Translations under genes and position numbers: made by a program
Shown: piece after piece, positions 1-14,300 of the stretch
Layout: each line of letters starts with the position of its first letter
How positions within the stretch are numbered: the first letter of the stretch is position 1
Notes under the pieces: generated by a model
What the model was told of the DNA's origin: nothing
Database searches by the model: none
What the model saw: the letters and a program-made list of their open reading frames with translations, nothing else
Source: Capitella teleta
Taxonomy: Eukaryota > Annelida > Polychaeta > Capitellidae
DNA: 64,000 nucleotides
NCBI GenBank assembly: GCA_000328365.1
Contig: KB304272.1
Coordinates: 140,739 to 204,738, forward strand
Direction of reading: 5' to 3'

Positions 1-3000
1 CCCAAAGGAATGAGGAATTCATTGTAAATTGTATGACATTAGTAGAACAGAGTATTTTGCCGAAATGTTGTTCGATAAAGTGGTAATCTGATTAAATTTA
101 GACGAGAACGTGAAGCACGATTGTTGGTTTGAGTGAGATTTAAATTTAATTGAGTAGAGAAGGAACTTGGAAATATATTTCTATGGAGTTTAAAAAACAA
201 AAATAGAAGCAAAATATTCGAACATGTCGGATATGCGCAAAACACGAGAGGAACCAAAAGAGCGCCAGTATGGGCAAGATGGGAGGCATTGTGGATAATC
301 TGGATGACTTTCTTTTGAAGTACAATAAGACGACTTATATTAGTCTTTGGGGTTTTAACCCAGACAAGGTGGCAGTATATCAGATAAGTTATTTATATAT
401 TTATAGTGAATAATACAGTGTAATCAGTGTCTGGGGTAACAATAAATTTCTGACTTTCCGAATGACACCTATGGATTTTTTAATTTTATTACTACTTTAA
501 TTTTACTACTCGTTTAGTATAATGGCTGTCCCACTTAAGACGATCGTCAAAATACAAACCGAGAGACTTCACACAATTCACTCTCTTAATTTCTCTATAT
601 TAATATCACTATATACCAATATTAATGTAAATATTATTCTTCCAACCAGATCTCCCCCTCCTCTCCCCTGGAATTTTGAACACCATGGTGCATTCTGTGC
701 AGCACAACCTTCCTCTCCTTCCTAATCGGACCTCAAATATCAAAGCCATATAATTATGCTGGTCGCTTTTTTCCAGATCATTTAAAGCGTACGAGTCACA
801 CACTCTTCCGTGCAATTTCAATGCAGATGTTTACGATCAAATTGCGCTCGATCTGAGATATCTTTATATATCACTTTTTTAACGTCTTCATTTCAATACC
901 TGTCACCTATTTAAATTGTCAGTTTTAGGGTCATTTTGAGGCTTTGGGGCGATTTACAAATCATTGGGCATGTTTTTAGATCTAAGCTTTCTAATGCAAT
1001 CACTGCCTGTGTGATCACCCAGCTCCGTTTTGGTATAAAATGGTTTGTAGTCTTGAAGATTCTTTGCTTGCTCCTGATGCCCACCAGAAATGATGGGTGC
1101 CGCTGATGAGCAAATCGATCAGATTAAAAAAAAAAAAGCAATTCCTTGCCAGCCGTTGATGTTCTGAGCGGGTCATTAACCTCCGTGATGCGCGAGACGA
1201 GCACCATACAATCAATATTTATAACTATATCACTGTATTCAACTTATATATAAATATACTTATAATTATATTAGGATCATTTACATGTAATCATAATATT
1301 ATAACATTCGGTTAACGTGAATTGCAATTATAATTGGGCGAAACATACAATGTGATTCAATCATTTATTTACCAGTTATAGGAATTTTTAAATGTTGCTT
1401 AATGTGTGTTAAAAAAATGTTCTTTTCTCGGAAAATGCGCGCTATATTTGAAACAGCGTTTATAGCGGGAGTAGCTTCTATTTTTAACCCTTTGCCTTAT
1501 GCCCTTTTACGGCAAATATTCCGTCGGCGACACTTCGTTAGCGACGCCGCCTCGCAGCGAACAATCGTCGTAGAGTTCAGAGGAAGCTGAACAGAAGCAA
1601 GCATGCATAATGGAGTTATCGCAAAATCTGCGTCTTCTGATCAACACATTTAAATGTGTATACCAGTGTATATTATGTAAAGTATAAATATGCATAAAAT
1701 CTTTGTTTTTAGAAGTTTAGAACAACAGGAATAAACCATCAAGCGTATTATATAACGAAATGTGGTCATCTCATTTCAACGATTCAAGAATGCGATCTCA
1801 CCTGCATGGCCAGGAGAGACTTTGTTGCAAAGCTTCATTGTTTAAAGTATGAAGCATGCATGCCCTAATTAATCGCCATAAGAAATAGACTATCTGGAGA
1901 TATTGTATTGTTTACTATATTTATCCTGCAAATGAGTTTACATCAAATAATATGTTGTCGCAATAAGTATGGCACGACGTAGTGTCGTTCCATTATTGTG
2001 ATTATAATATCCTTTGGAGAAGAAAACTTGAATAAAAGACAACGTAATCAAGATAACAGGCTACTCCAAATATAAATGATAAATAGATTGGGTTACATAC
2101 ATGTGCATGTACAGCACTGTGTTAGAGAGAAGAGCATTGTTATCTGTAACCCACCAATACGCAAGATTGGAAAATGCCAATTACTTGTAAATAAACTTCT
2201 GAATCATCCTGTATAATCTTGGATTATCAAATTCTACTAGTTAACAAAGAACATACCTGGACACAAAGGTATCTATTCAAAGTGATCGAGTTATAAATGG
2301 TACACAAGCGTGTACTCAATTTCTACGGCATATTAGCATGTCTCGTATTGCTAACCATAGGAGGCGCGAGTGAGCAGTTGTTTCTGCAGGTCTGATAAAA
2401 GAAATCTCGCATTTTCTCGTTCCGTTTTAATATCTGCGTTAGAAGGAACTGAATCGGACTTTATTCAGAGTGAACCGATCGTTTCAAAATGTCTCTATTT
2501 GAAGTTCCGTCAACTACTCTAGCAAATCAGTGTTTCCAGTCATGTCTTGGATGTCAAGGGCAAATCTACATCGCTACATATCCTACTCTACCGTCGATTC
2601 AAGGAACAACCCGAATTAAATTATCGGCTTGTCGATGTATACTTAATCACTGTGATCCAAATTTGCATACGAGTCCATTATTCCCTTTAATTAATTTAAT
2701 ATTCATTTCATGGGCTTTGTCGATTGCAGTTTATCATTTAGTCCAACCAAACCAATCAACAACCCAACATTTTCGTGAAAATTACGTCGATATAGACTAC
2801 GGTTGAATTCTGATATTCCATATTTAGTCCAACCACGATCATGCTACGAGAATGAGGCTACGAATTTCATCGAAAGGCAAAACTAAGGGTTAATTATGAT
2901 ATGTTCCTTGACACAAGCCACACATTATTTTCAGTCAATTGCTTAATTAATTTATCACCCGTAATCAATCCAATTTCATCATTACACTCACCATTAAAAA

Positions 3001-4080
3001 GCTATAAAATATAAATACCCCTATATGCTATTCATTGATTTGTCAACATGACTTTTTGCTGGTTTTTTTAAGTAATTGATAGTCAATCGATCGACTTACG
3101 CTGAAATGCCATTCATCATGAATGTATTTAGTTCAACGTTTTCTCACCTGCTATCATAGTAAGACCTGGCTAAGGTCGACTGCTGAGGCATGAAAAGGTT
3201 ACCTGGCGAAGGAGAAAAACTCCGCATTTTTCCCGATACCTTCGACTTACCATTCAATCTGTTTCTTCACACCACGCGGCGCCTCTCGTTACTACTGACA
3301 TAATTTTTCATACAACAGTTTTGTAATTTAACTAATTCGCATGCGTTTCTATACTTTGGAATTTTAATTTTAATATCAATAGTTAATATTCTATGTTTAA
3401 CTGCAATTTCGCGATGCAGTGCAAGACACTTATAGTGGGAATAGAGAACACCATTGGCATGCTATCTTACGAAATCATTCTGAGTCATATGCAACAGTAA
3501 TATATCTTAAAGATTTTGCCAGAGTAGAAGTGCAAATGTGCAACCAATTGCATAGTGATTGGTCAATGCTGCAATGAGCAATTGCACACTATTGGAATTT
3601 ATCTGGTTGGCTGCCCAATAGAATGAGATCGACACGCCATTTAGGCACCCATCAGAATACAGGCAATAATGTATGCATTATATAAATAATTACACTCAAC
3701 TACGAGATAATTGTAAAAGGACAAAGTAACCGTGTCATTGACGTTACGCAACGACATTCCCGAGTGAACCATGTTTGGATATGCCGTTACGTGCGTTCGT
3801 CTCTTTTACCAGAGTTAGACAACACTATATGCTGTGAGTTATAGGCTAAACACTCACAATCGAAGTCTTCCATTCTGATACAGATGACCGTTGATCCGAT
3901 CGCTCCATATACATAACGAGTGTCGATATCGGCTGACTATTGATAATTTCGTCGGCATCGACCATATTCGCTGGTCATCGTATAAAACGTACGTTTGATG
4001 GCCGCGATCATGGAACTCTACAACACCTCATGGCATTCTGATCCACAATACGCGGGCATTGACGAGCCTTGCGCGCAGTC
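1..4080. other. Upstream intergenic DNA, no gene supported
   Basis: AT-rich DNA with short unrelated ORFs on both strands. None shows a recognisable domain or a chain of phase-compatible exons. The longest, 2489-2806 (+), encodes 105 residues that I do not recognise. Regulatory sequence for the downstream channel gene may lie here, but I see no specific site. Confidence 0.6.
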
Positions 4081-4089
4081 TATATATAG
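4081..4089 (+). promoter_or_regulatory. Possible TATA box of the Cav3 gene
   Basis: TATATATAG lies about 1 kb upstream of the channel start codon, just before a more GC-rich, CAG-rich stretch that looks like 5' UTR. A start site about 30 bases downstream would fit. There is no independent support; a TATA-like string can occur by chance. Confidence 0.3.
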
Positions 4090-4109
4090 CTCATGTGAAA
4101 CGCACGCGT

Positions 4110-5105
4110 TCATTTCGAAGCCAGGTTAGCAGAGCCGCGTGCAATGACGCAAAGCACTGAACTCTCAGCGGAAACGTCGCTTGTAAAAATAAGAAACCCG
4201 CACAAAAACGCCAGTCGCGTGGCTCAGAAATCGGCAGCAACGTCGCAACGCAGTGAAGATGAATGTTGATGAAAAGCAAACAGGGGCTTGACCCGCGGGG
4301 ATTGCGACAGTACCTCTCTCGCACCTGATCGCTTGGTCCCCTTGCATCTTGACTGCAGCAGCTGGGCAGCAGTCGATCAGCCTCCTCCCTCGCGCAGCAA
4401 CAGAGCCACAGCAGCAGCAGCACCAGCGTTCGTTGTTTCTCGTCAGTTGAGCGCAGCCAGCGAGAGAGCGCACTCGCTCCGCGGATACGATCGCATCGCA
4501 CGGACGATTCTGCGCCCTGTTGTTACGACTTGACGCTCGGATATCAAACCGGATCGGACGCCGATCGGGAAGTATTTATTCAAATCGGAAAGTGAGGAAG
4601 CGATTCTGCATACGATCTGGTGCAATTTTTGTTGTTGCTTCAATTGGTTTGTTTTGTTGTTTTTTTTTTCTTCTTCTTCTGGGGTGAATTCTGTTTGAGA
4701 GAGGAATCGGCGACGTCTGGAGTGTTGCTGGCGTGTCTTTTGCTCTGAGGAATAATCAATTCTGTTCACGTCAGGTGGGCAGCCCTTCTCTCCGTCGTAG
4801 CTGGCGACGAGGGCGCTCTTCGGATCAATGCTGCAGCAGCGTCGCTAGTGCAAGGTGTGGCGCCGCAAAGCAGCTTCTGCCAGACGCGAACTCAGTACAC
4901 AGGTACGCCGCTCACGACGTCGTGATCGTCGGCTTGGAGATGAGTCGCGTTGCATGCCGCAGGGACCGCGTGCACCATGTGGAGGTGGTCCTTTTCTAGG
5001 TGGGGTCTACCTCAGCCACCTCCGTCGTCGCTGCACCGCCGCCCGTGCTAACGGGGGCCAATCCGCCGAATTTTGCACCAGTGCCTCAATGAGAACACTC
5101 TGAAC
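4110..5105 (+). other. Probable 5' UTR of the Cav3 gene, with a mini-uORF
   Basis: This stretch is richer in GC and CAG than the DNA before it and runs without an obvious intron to the channel ATG. It holds several upstream ATGs. The last, at 5089-5103, encodes only MRTL and stops two bases before the main ATG, so it could affect initiation if transcribed. ORFs on either strand here look like chance. The UTR limits are inferred. Confidence 0.4.
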
Positions 5106-5383
5106 ATGGCTGAGGAGTCTAGTGGAAGCAGCCAAATGCAGCAACAGCAACCAGACGGCCAGAGCATCACGCGCCGTCTTCGTCTCGGGCTTCGGCAGAT
5201 GACGCATCGGTCGGAGGAGGAGGGCGCTTCGTCCTCCGTGGCTGCCGAACATCAGGACGACGACGACGAGGAAGCGGAGGACGAGGAGGAGTTACCCTAT
5301 CCTGGATTCGTCAAGACCGCCTACTATTGCATGTCGCAGACGACCCAACCGCGGAAATATTGTCTGCGCCTGGTCACGTGGCC
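5106..5383 (+). CDS. CACNA1G: Cav3 exon 1: N-terminus
   Basis: Start codon ATG at 5106 gives [12 protein letters not shown]-rich and then an acidic run ([12 protein letters not shown]) precedes the conserved [20 protein letters not shown] and CLRLVTWP. The exon ends two bases into a proline codon before ATATCCTTT, a minor-spliceosome donor. An in-frame TTG-started extension from 5073 was not used because 5106 is the first in-frame ATG. Confidence 0.9.
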
Positions 5384-8300
5384 ATATCCTTTTGTGTTCA
5401 TGGATTTAAGTGCGAAATTGACGCAGCGAAGGTAAGTGCTCTTTCAATAGCTTCATGCGTTCACGCGATGTTCATGGAAGAAACTCGGTAAGCAAGGGTT
5501 GTGAAAGGGGGATAATCGATGCGTGGATGGGCCGCGACTTAATTCATACAATCGACGCACTTAATCCAATTGATTCGATGTGTGATGGTGTAATAACGTG
5601 CTTGTCATGAGTCAGATGAGTCTGTCTGCGCATCGCACACCTGTCACTGCTGTCTGTCCATTTCACAGCGTGGTCATTGAGGTCAGCGCCGGTGGCAAGT
5701 CTCCGCTACAGACGACGAGCGAGCAATTTCGGTGCAAAGGGTCATTCTCGGGGCTCTTTTACTGTTTCCTAGATTAACTCCCAAAAATAGAGGTCGACGC
5801 TGAAACGGAGTGATGAATTTCGCGCATGCGTGTTAGCCTATGATACAACACTCGCTGGAAAAATGCTCTGCATGAACATACGCGCTGCAACTGTTCGGAG
5901 GCGCGCACCTTGCATTTGTTAGATCGCTCGCAATTCGGCGTGAACACGTGCACGAGCTCTGATACGAAAAGGAAAAAATCTAATTTCCCTTGAATTCTTT
6001 GGGTTGGATTTGAAGGAATCCGTGTAATATAGACCATAAGGAAAGAGAAGGACGTTTAATTATCACAGGTATAATGATGCATTTATAAGGCGTCTTGTTA
6101 TGTATCTGCCACGAATTGCGTGACGCAAGCCGTAATAGGCGCTTCGGAGGAGCCAGCAATGCCTTTGAACTGCGGAGAGTCCTTTCAGGCTGCGTGGAAA
6201 AGGAGTTTCCGGAGAATTTTTGAGAGCCTCTTAAATTCTTAAAGGGAAGGTGTATTGAAATAGGGCGATGACTGCTGAATCGAATGATGTCGCACTTTTT
6301 GTTTGAACAGTGAGTCTGGCATCGATTGGCCTATATGTATCTGCGGTTGACGTGAATGATCAACGATGTCTGCTGTATTGCGGTAGTTGTTCTCTTTCAA
6401 TTGGCTTCATCATCCATCCAGATGACGGGCAACAGAGGTCAGAATCACGCATCTATCTCTGCGAGATGAATCTTCTCGGGGCGGAAGCAGCTAGTGTAGG
6501 GAAGGATCTCGGATTTCGAATGTTCAGCCGCAGCTATCTTAGAATAAGCAGAATGTGAAGAACGATGCTTGCAGAGAAGCATAACAGGCGGCCAACAAGA
6601 TGACGGTGCGGCGCCCTGCATTTGTTGATCTTCAGGGCTTCATACAAGGCAAGCACTCGCTTGTATTGTCTTATCTTACAAGGGGTTGTATTCACAGATG
6701 GTACGAATTGGCTATCGATATATGCCGCCGATCATTTCCTCTCGGAGATACGCCACAGGGGTCACTCCAGAGGTCAACAGCCTTGTAACCCTGTAGAGCA
6801 ATTGTAGTCTCCTCTTACACGTCTGTCGAGTTCGATTTTACAAGATGTTGCAATTTTCTCTTCTTCCCTTATACTATAAGCAACGTACTTCTATTTTTGG
6901 CCCCTGGTGGGGGTTAAAAGGTCACCAAGACATATAATATCGATTAAATATGATTTGATTCTATTTATTTGGTGTGGTTTTGTTTTATTGCTGTCGGCGA
7001 TGGAGTGATTATGCACGCCATTGATGAACGATTGTTTCGATATGTCAGTCCTATTTTTCTCTCGCTTTTGTTGGCCGATAACATCGAGATGATCTAAATG
7101 CTGAGGCTGATTGCGATACGCGGGCAGGTGTGTAGATTGGCAGGTATCGAGTAGCAGCGATCGTGGAAAATCCACGCTCTCATCAAAGACTGCGTTTGAT
7201 GAATGGCTAAAATGGAGCACATTGTTTGTGCCCGGCGTGATGTATGGTACAACAAATGTGAGAGTGCAGCCGCGACTCAGTAGAGCTCTGGTTTCGGAAG
7301 TAAAAGGAGATCCAAGGCATGTTATGCTTGGAAGTCTTGATCAGCACTTCAGTTAATGCACGCTTACCGCTTACAGTTGCAACAAACGGCTTTCGTTTAC
7401 CTTCAAGAAAACCAAAGACAGCTCCTCGAACATTATATATCCCAGTGAACCCTGCGGCTGCCGACATACCTGGAGGTTCGCCTGCTTGATTGCTCACAGA
7501 CTTATTATGTTACTATCGCCAGTGCTGATATGTGCGCCTCAATTGATATCTACCTTTGTGCCAGATTTGCATCGTCAGGTCGTCACTCGTTTTATTGATG
7601 ATGTTACTCTAGCTTCGTCGTCAGAGCTGTGTTGATACATTCGACCCCCTGTTCATTTCATCCCCTTCCTTCTTCATCCATCACTCCCCCTCCCTGCTCC
7701 TCTTGTGGAATCCTCCCGGACCATTAAGCTCCAGTAATCAAATATTAAAGGCTTCATTTGCCTTAATCGAAGAAATTACAAAACAAACTCACCTTTCGAG
7801 AAAAGAACACAGTGACCTTGACTTCTTGTGACTATGACGAGTACGGGGTCACGTGACCATTTAGTCAGGGATTCGATTTCGTCCAAGTCATAATTGAAGC
7901 GGAGTATTTTTCCTGCGACCTAATTCCGGCTAGTAATTGAATTTCTCTCACAATTGTACTCGTTTGCGGCCAATAGGCAGTGAACTGAGGCATATAACCA
8001 CCGCTGACATCTACAATCAGCGCTTTAAGCGCAAGAGGCTGTGCCGATCACTGAGTGTCCGCAACACACGCGCGCATCCCATGTAGGTTTAGCCATTTAA
8101 ACGGCGCAATGGCCGCCGTTCAGTAAGTGGCCATTGTCCTCGGCTGTGCCGGGGTTTTAAGCGCAATAGAGCCCCGATGTCGTGGCTGGCTGCGTGTGTA
8201 AACCTCCGGCCATTTCTTGGCCATTTCAGAGAGAAGCCGTGCAAGGCGAATTAAAACCTCGTGCCACAGCAATAAGATGGAGCCACCTTGCATGTCATAT

Positions 8301-11300
8301 GCTCAGCCTCCGTGATGAAGCAGGAAACCTTGCATGCTGCATGGTGCACTGGCAACAGACAACGCAATGCCAATTAGGCAGGCATGAGTAATCAGCCATT
8401 ATGCCCCGATTAATTGTGTCAGTTACGAACATACGATTAATCTATCATGGGGTATATACATTATGCAGACAATCAATGGCAGAGAGAGAGAGCTTGCTGT
8501 GTAGAAGAATGCTGGGTTGCTTCCACTGTTGTGTTATGTGCTTACTGTGTTGCATAATAGCCCCTTTGCATTTCGTGGGGAAGGTGATGTCCGGCTTGCG
8601 TGAAGCCATTAATCTCGTTGTGCATTGTTTCGTACTTTCGTTTCGAATGAATTCTTATCTCCATAAACGGCTAATTGCTCAGTGGAAAGAACACGAAGCA
8701 TCCGGCCTCCCGGTTGCAATGATTGCATAAGGAAGTTAAGTAAACAACACCTCGTGACCTGAACAGATTGTGCATGCACGAAGGAAAAAATATTCGACTT
8801 CTGGGAGAATGCGTCGAAATTTACGGATCGAACGCGTAGCGGATAGATTAGCGATGGAGTAAACAGCCCCTCCTCCTCCTCCCCGAGATTCAAGAGGTTC
8901 CCAAACGGAAGGAAAAATTACCAGCTGGTGCGCATGCGTACACAACGCACCTATGGTTTTGTGAATGCGAAGTTCATCAGGAAGGTATCAACGAAATAGG
9001 AGGAGGAGGAGGAGGAGGAGGAGGCGTGCCTCCACCTGGTGTCGAAGCATTGATCGCCATGCTCGACCTTTGCGCCGAGATGACGGCTCAGAGGGCGAAC
9101 GACCCAAATCAGCAATTGATCTGCTAATCATGCATCTGTTGGAACTTACAAGGCGCGCTGCCTTGCAGGGTGTTGCGGACACATTGTGCCGAACGGGTTA
9201 CAACGAGTCAATGGATTGGAGTGATGTGTTTGTAATTGACGCATTAATAACCTCCGTTGTTTTAATCTGCGCGCAATCTGTAAGGCCTCTTCAGAAGCAC
9301 TTGTTGAATTGCGAGGTGATTGACCTCGCGGCCTGGCTGACTGCTTCGTCCAACGGCCATGATGCATGCTCATAATGATGACGGTTCCTTCAGGGAACAA
9401 TCCCTTGAATAATTAATGCAACCTTGCCAGAGATTGATAATTCTGCCTGCCGTGACGTTTCTTTCGTTTCTGTGGCAACTTTTGGGTGGGAAATAATCGG
9501 CCTCGACTTGGAGGTTGGTGAGCGGCGTAATGCAATTTGGTTAATGGTTGATTTCCACCGAGACGGACGGACATCTCGCGCAATCTCACATCCTGCTCAA
9601 TCGATTTGCTTTTCAGCCGATTTAATCAGTGAGATGCATGCAGTCAGCGTACAGCATTCGCCCTCTGTGTTGCGTCGAGGAGACCGTCCCCCGGGGGTGC
9701 CAGAGATTCCCGTATCAGCCGGTCACCCAGCCGCTCCGATCTTCGACCAGCTCGTGTACGGCCATAAGTCATAGCGAGGCGCCGCCCGTTGCCACGATAT
9801 GAATTTTTTACGGGCTCTAAAGATATACGCTGCCTCAGCTGTAGCATGCGAACGGCTTACATATCCCGAATGAACATAAATCTCGGGGCGATGAGCGATG
9901 GCCAAACCTGTTCCTGAAGCAGAGCTCTGGTCACTCCGCTCTCAATGACAAATCCTGGCCAATGAGTCTCCGGGGAAACATTGGTGATGATCCCGAAAGC
10001 GACAGCCCTGAGTCACAGATCGGATCCCGATTCGCTTCCGAACAAATCAATAGACGAAATCGCTGACATCGTTTAGCGTTTACCTGTAAAGCGTATGCAC
10101 AGAGCGGATCAGCGACGCGTGATGAACATCGCATGTCGACTGAGCGTGCGTCCTCATCCTGCTGAATCCCTGACAATTAAAGCATTACGCCAGGTCTACA
10201 CCTGAGCGGGGATTTCTCGCGGATTAACCTGCGATGCCTCTGATCATCATCGACTTGTATATACGTCATGAGGAGTAGTGTTGTCTGTGGTGATGTTCAG
10301 CAAGTGCTTTGCCCCTTTCTCTCTCTCTGCTGGAGCATGCAGCAGAGGGTCTTAGTGCGGTATATCTTATCAGAGTTTGGAGTGGTGCAAGTAAAGAGAA
10401 ATGTAGGCTGCCTGCTTCCTCAAGTGCAGCCAGTCCCGTGTGTCAGGCAAGGCAGCGAGACACGTGTTTATAGCGAGTGAGGAAACGAGGGCTTAGCTGG
10501 CTCTGATAATCCGTGCACCCACCGATAATTCCGCGCAATACAAGCTCTACGAACACTTGACATTCTTGCAGCCGTCTCACCCTACGGGGTCACCGGGGTC
10601 ACACGGCCTCGCTTTCGGACTGTTGTTAAACTGAGGCGCCAAAATGAGGTCACGGGTGCGTTAAATGGGTCGGTACTTGCGAGGCCTGCAGTTTGAGATG
10701 TTGTTCGATGCCCAAACAAACGGCCATCGTGCAGCTGCGAGGCAACTCTCTCCTGGAGCGACGACCATGCTTCGCTTCGCGTGTCCCACCGACGGCGCGG
10801 CGCGGCTGAGTTCGACAATGAATCGAGCATAAATCGGCGCGTTGTTGAGGGGCGCTCATTCGTCACCCAGACGCTAAGCGACGGAACGTGACCCCGATGT
10901 CCCACTGCGAAAGGCGTCTTCGAGAGGGGGGAGGTTTTGCCCGCAGCAGCGTCGATGCGATCGAATTACATAGCGAATACAATCGACGTCGTTAGGCGCT
11001 CGGATCCTATTTGATCAGACTGCTTGGTCGCAGCGTGTCGCCCGACGATAGCTGAAGAGGCTCTGTCTGGTCTCTCATACATATACGTCGGCCATTGATC
11101 TGGTTCGATCTGCGCATGCGTAGATCTCATGTATCGAAAAAGATGACCGAAATGAACGTCCATTGACCTCCACACGAATGCGCATCGATTGCGTCAACAG
11201 AAATCGACACGTGTTGCCGATCAATGCTCCATTTAACGCGCATCACCCGAACTTTGACCTCACACCAAAGCTCACATGAAGACAGATTGCCTCTTCAGAG

Positions 11301-14300
11301 ATGTTATTCTTGGATGACATCGAACCCTATATATAGGTGCACGGTGCAGGCACGCAGATGCGCTGATTGTGAATACTCACGTACAGGTGTATCGACGTCG
11401 GCGTGATGAAGCGACGGAGGAAGCGGCGCCTGTCAACTTTCGGCGCCGGTCTTCAACCACCGGTTTCCTGCCGCATTGACATGCGGCCGGCCGTTGCAAG
11501 AGCATTCAATCGAGCCCATCGGAGCCAACTTTCACGACTTCAAAGAAAGCCGACGATTAATTGGAGCCCTCATGGGGCACTGTCCTAGACTATTATACCC
11601 GTCTGTACCCGGTCCTCCTAAGGTTATAGCCAAGAGATTAGCAGGGCTCGCTCATTGCTACCCTTATCTGACCAACGATGTCCGATGCTGACCATCTTAT
11701 CTTGCCTCAATCGCTGATCCTGTATGTCAGGCACCGCGCGACATGAATGTCTGGCTTGATTGTCCACAATGAGACACCGCGCACAGCAACGTCATTGCCA
11801 ACAGGTTCGGGTTTTTCAGAAGCACACATTGATCTGCGTGGCCCTTGTTCGTGCTTCGAAGAGGGATCAACCAAGACCTCTGATTGATCGAGGGCTGCAG
11901 TCGATCGTGGCCACGTGTATAATACCTGTTATTCACAGATACATGTATACACACAAGAGGTGTTTGCACCCCCCTCTGTGCGGGGCCTTCAAACCGGGGC
12001 TGACCACTGGTGCATCTAAGCCCTTCAGCCAAATATAGAAACGCACCTGTGCAATCCATTGTTGTCATTAAGGCTTCGTCCGCACGCGCCACTAAATCCA
12101 CGTCGTTAAACTGAACGACGGCATCTGCGTACTGCTTGTCATCATGTGTTCATGTCGACGAGTAGAAGCAACCTTGGTGTGAGCGCTGGGCTGAAACGGC
12201 GTTGTATGCATGGCTGGTGGAGCCTGTCTGGTGCATCGTGCACTGGGCGTATATCTATGCCGTTGATTAGGTCCACGGCGCCCGTTTTGTGTCGTGTTTG
12301 CTGTTCAAATGGGCCGATGTGCCTCGAGCTGCATTCATGTCAGATCCGGGCCTGTGCTGCTCTTCCGCCTTGGGTTACATTCGCCAGATGCACTTCCCAT
12401 GTTCAGAGCATCATGCGTGGACATGTCTGCAATGTGCTCTGCACCAGATGAAGCGCTCAGTCGGCAAGATCAGACATCTTCATCTGCCGATGAACAAGAT
12501 TCCTAATCAGCTTCATCGGTGATTGTATTTAGGTCTCGGGTATCGATAGCCACTGGCGTATCTCGGTTGGCCAATGTGATTCCGATTGATCTGACTACGG
12601 TGGGTTGATATACGCCGTTTGTAACGGGCGGGCGGCATGCGAGGCCAACAAACGGAGCCAACACGAGATGGTCATTAGCCCTGCCCTTTCGATCAGAGCC
12701 TTCTTCTGCGGCTATCACAGCGTGAAAGTACAACAGACAATGTTGCCGATTGCTCTGAATATGTGACATTAGTCGTGTTGACACACGGAGTCAAGCTCAG
12801 TCGCAAATGTGAAGCAACCATTAGTCTATACAAACAACATGGCTATGTGTGCAGAGTTACGGTAATATGAGAATTCAATATAATACACGGACATTGCATT
12901 GGGGTACGCTTGATTCTCCGTGCGGTCAGTTGCAGCTCTAGAGGAGATTGAATTAGTCGGCCTTGTACTTGCAATTATACAGGTGTCCTTGCCTCTTCAA
13001 CGCTCTTGCATTACCATCAACCAAGCAACATGTTCTCTCGCTCTCGATGACGTCAGAGGGTTCGACCCTTGAACGCATTCAACGGATGACGAAACGGAGA
13101 AGAAGAAGAGAAAAAAACCTCAGCCAATGAATAATTTCTACTGTGAGACCTCTAATATTCATTGATGTAATCAATAATGGCTTGCTTCTGCTCCGAGCTG
13201 CTCGTCGGCTTCAGAACGAACGGATCGAAGCAGGCAGTGATATCTGTATTTTATGACGAAGAGCAGAAATAGATGTCTATTTGAGNNNNNNNNNNNNNNN
13301 NNNNNNNNNNNNNNNNNNNNNNNNNNNNNNNNNNNNNCCCCCTTTCTCTTGCGCAACCGCCACAAACTTTCTTCTCTCTTCTCTTCCATCTCTTTGGTGA
13401 TGAAGATCACTTAGAGCCACTTTCCTCGTGCTTCTGAGGTCACACTCTTTGAGGTCACACCCTTTGAGGTCACACCCTTTGGTTAACTGAGCGTGGATTA
13501 ACTTGGTCTCGTTATTGTAATTGCTGGCATCTACATGTAACCGTGAATTGGTGTAGACTTCCCTTTTCTTTCCATCTGTCTCGATGGCTTTGCTCTCCGC
13601 GTGTTATCAAAAATGTCGTTATAAGCAAAACAGGTATATGTCAGCGTGATCGAGCCTCGAGTGTGTTTTATGCATGTTTATAGCTTCCTTGGGAGTCTAC
13701 TTCTCCTCTTATATTCCATATATAATTACGGTTGTTTTTTTTTTGTTTTTGTTTTTTTTTTTTTCCATTATTACCATTCATAATTCACTGTTTACAATGA
13801 GCGTTCCGTAATATACTGTAGATATACGCTATACTCACGGAGCTGCTGTACATATTACGTAATCGCAATTTCAGCTGTTGGCAGAAATTCGAAGCCAATT
13901 CAGGCGCTGATCCGCGATATCCACAAATAGGTCAACCCAATGAATACATCATTAATAGGTCACAATCAAAGTGCGTTTTATGCTGATGAGTGCGATTTGG
14001 CATTTCATTATACAAACATACAAGTCACCAGGTGGTTGGTCGGCTGTGTGTGTTTCGAGCCCTGTGGGGATGTAAAGGTAACCTCCGCATCTACCTGTCA
14101 ACGCTACAGATCGATGTGAGAAGACCTTCTCCATGGTCAACCATATAAAAATACGGAGACGGGAATATTTACTCGAAAAGATACCTGAATCAATAGCGAG
14201 CCAGGGCAGCCACGCACCGTCGTATGACGCTACGTTCAATAAAGTCCTTCTAATGATTGCAACAGCTTGTGGTGTTTAATTAGTAATTCGAATTACCTGG

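Noticed and set aside
4091-4769. Overlapping ORFs on both strands before the channel
   Set aside because: They lie in the CAG-rich probable 5' UTR, overlap each other and show no family resemblance.
5432-5435. Ending exon 1 at the consensus GTAAGT donor at 5432 as the main form
   Set aside because: It gives an unconserved insert before S1 and needs an acceptor without a pyrimidine tract. The AT-AC sites restore the conserved WFERIS segment exactly.
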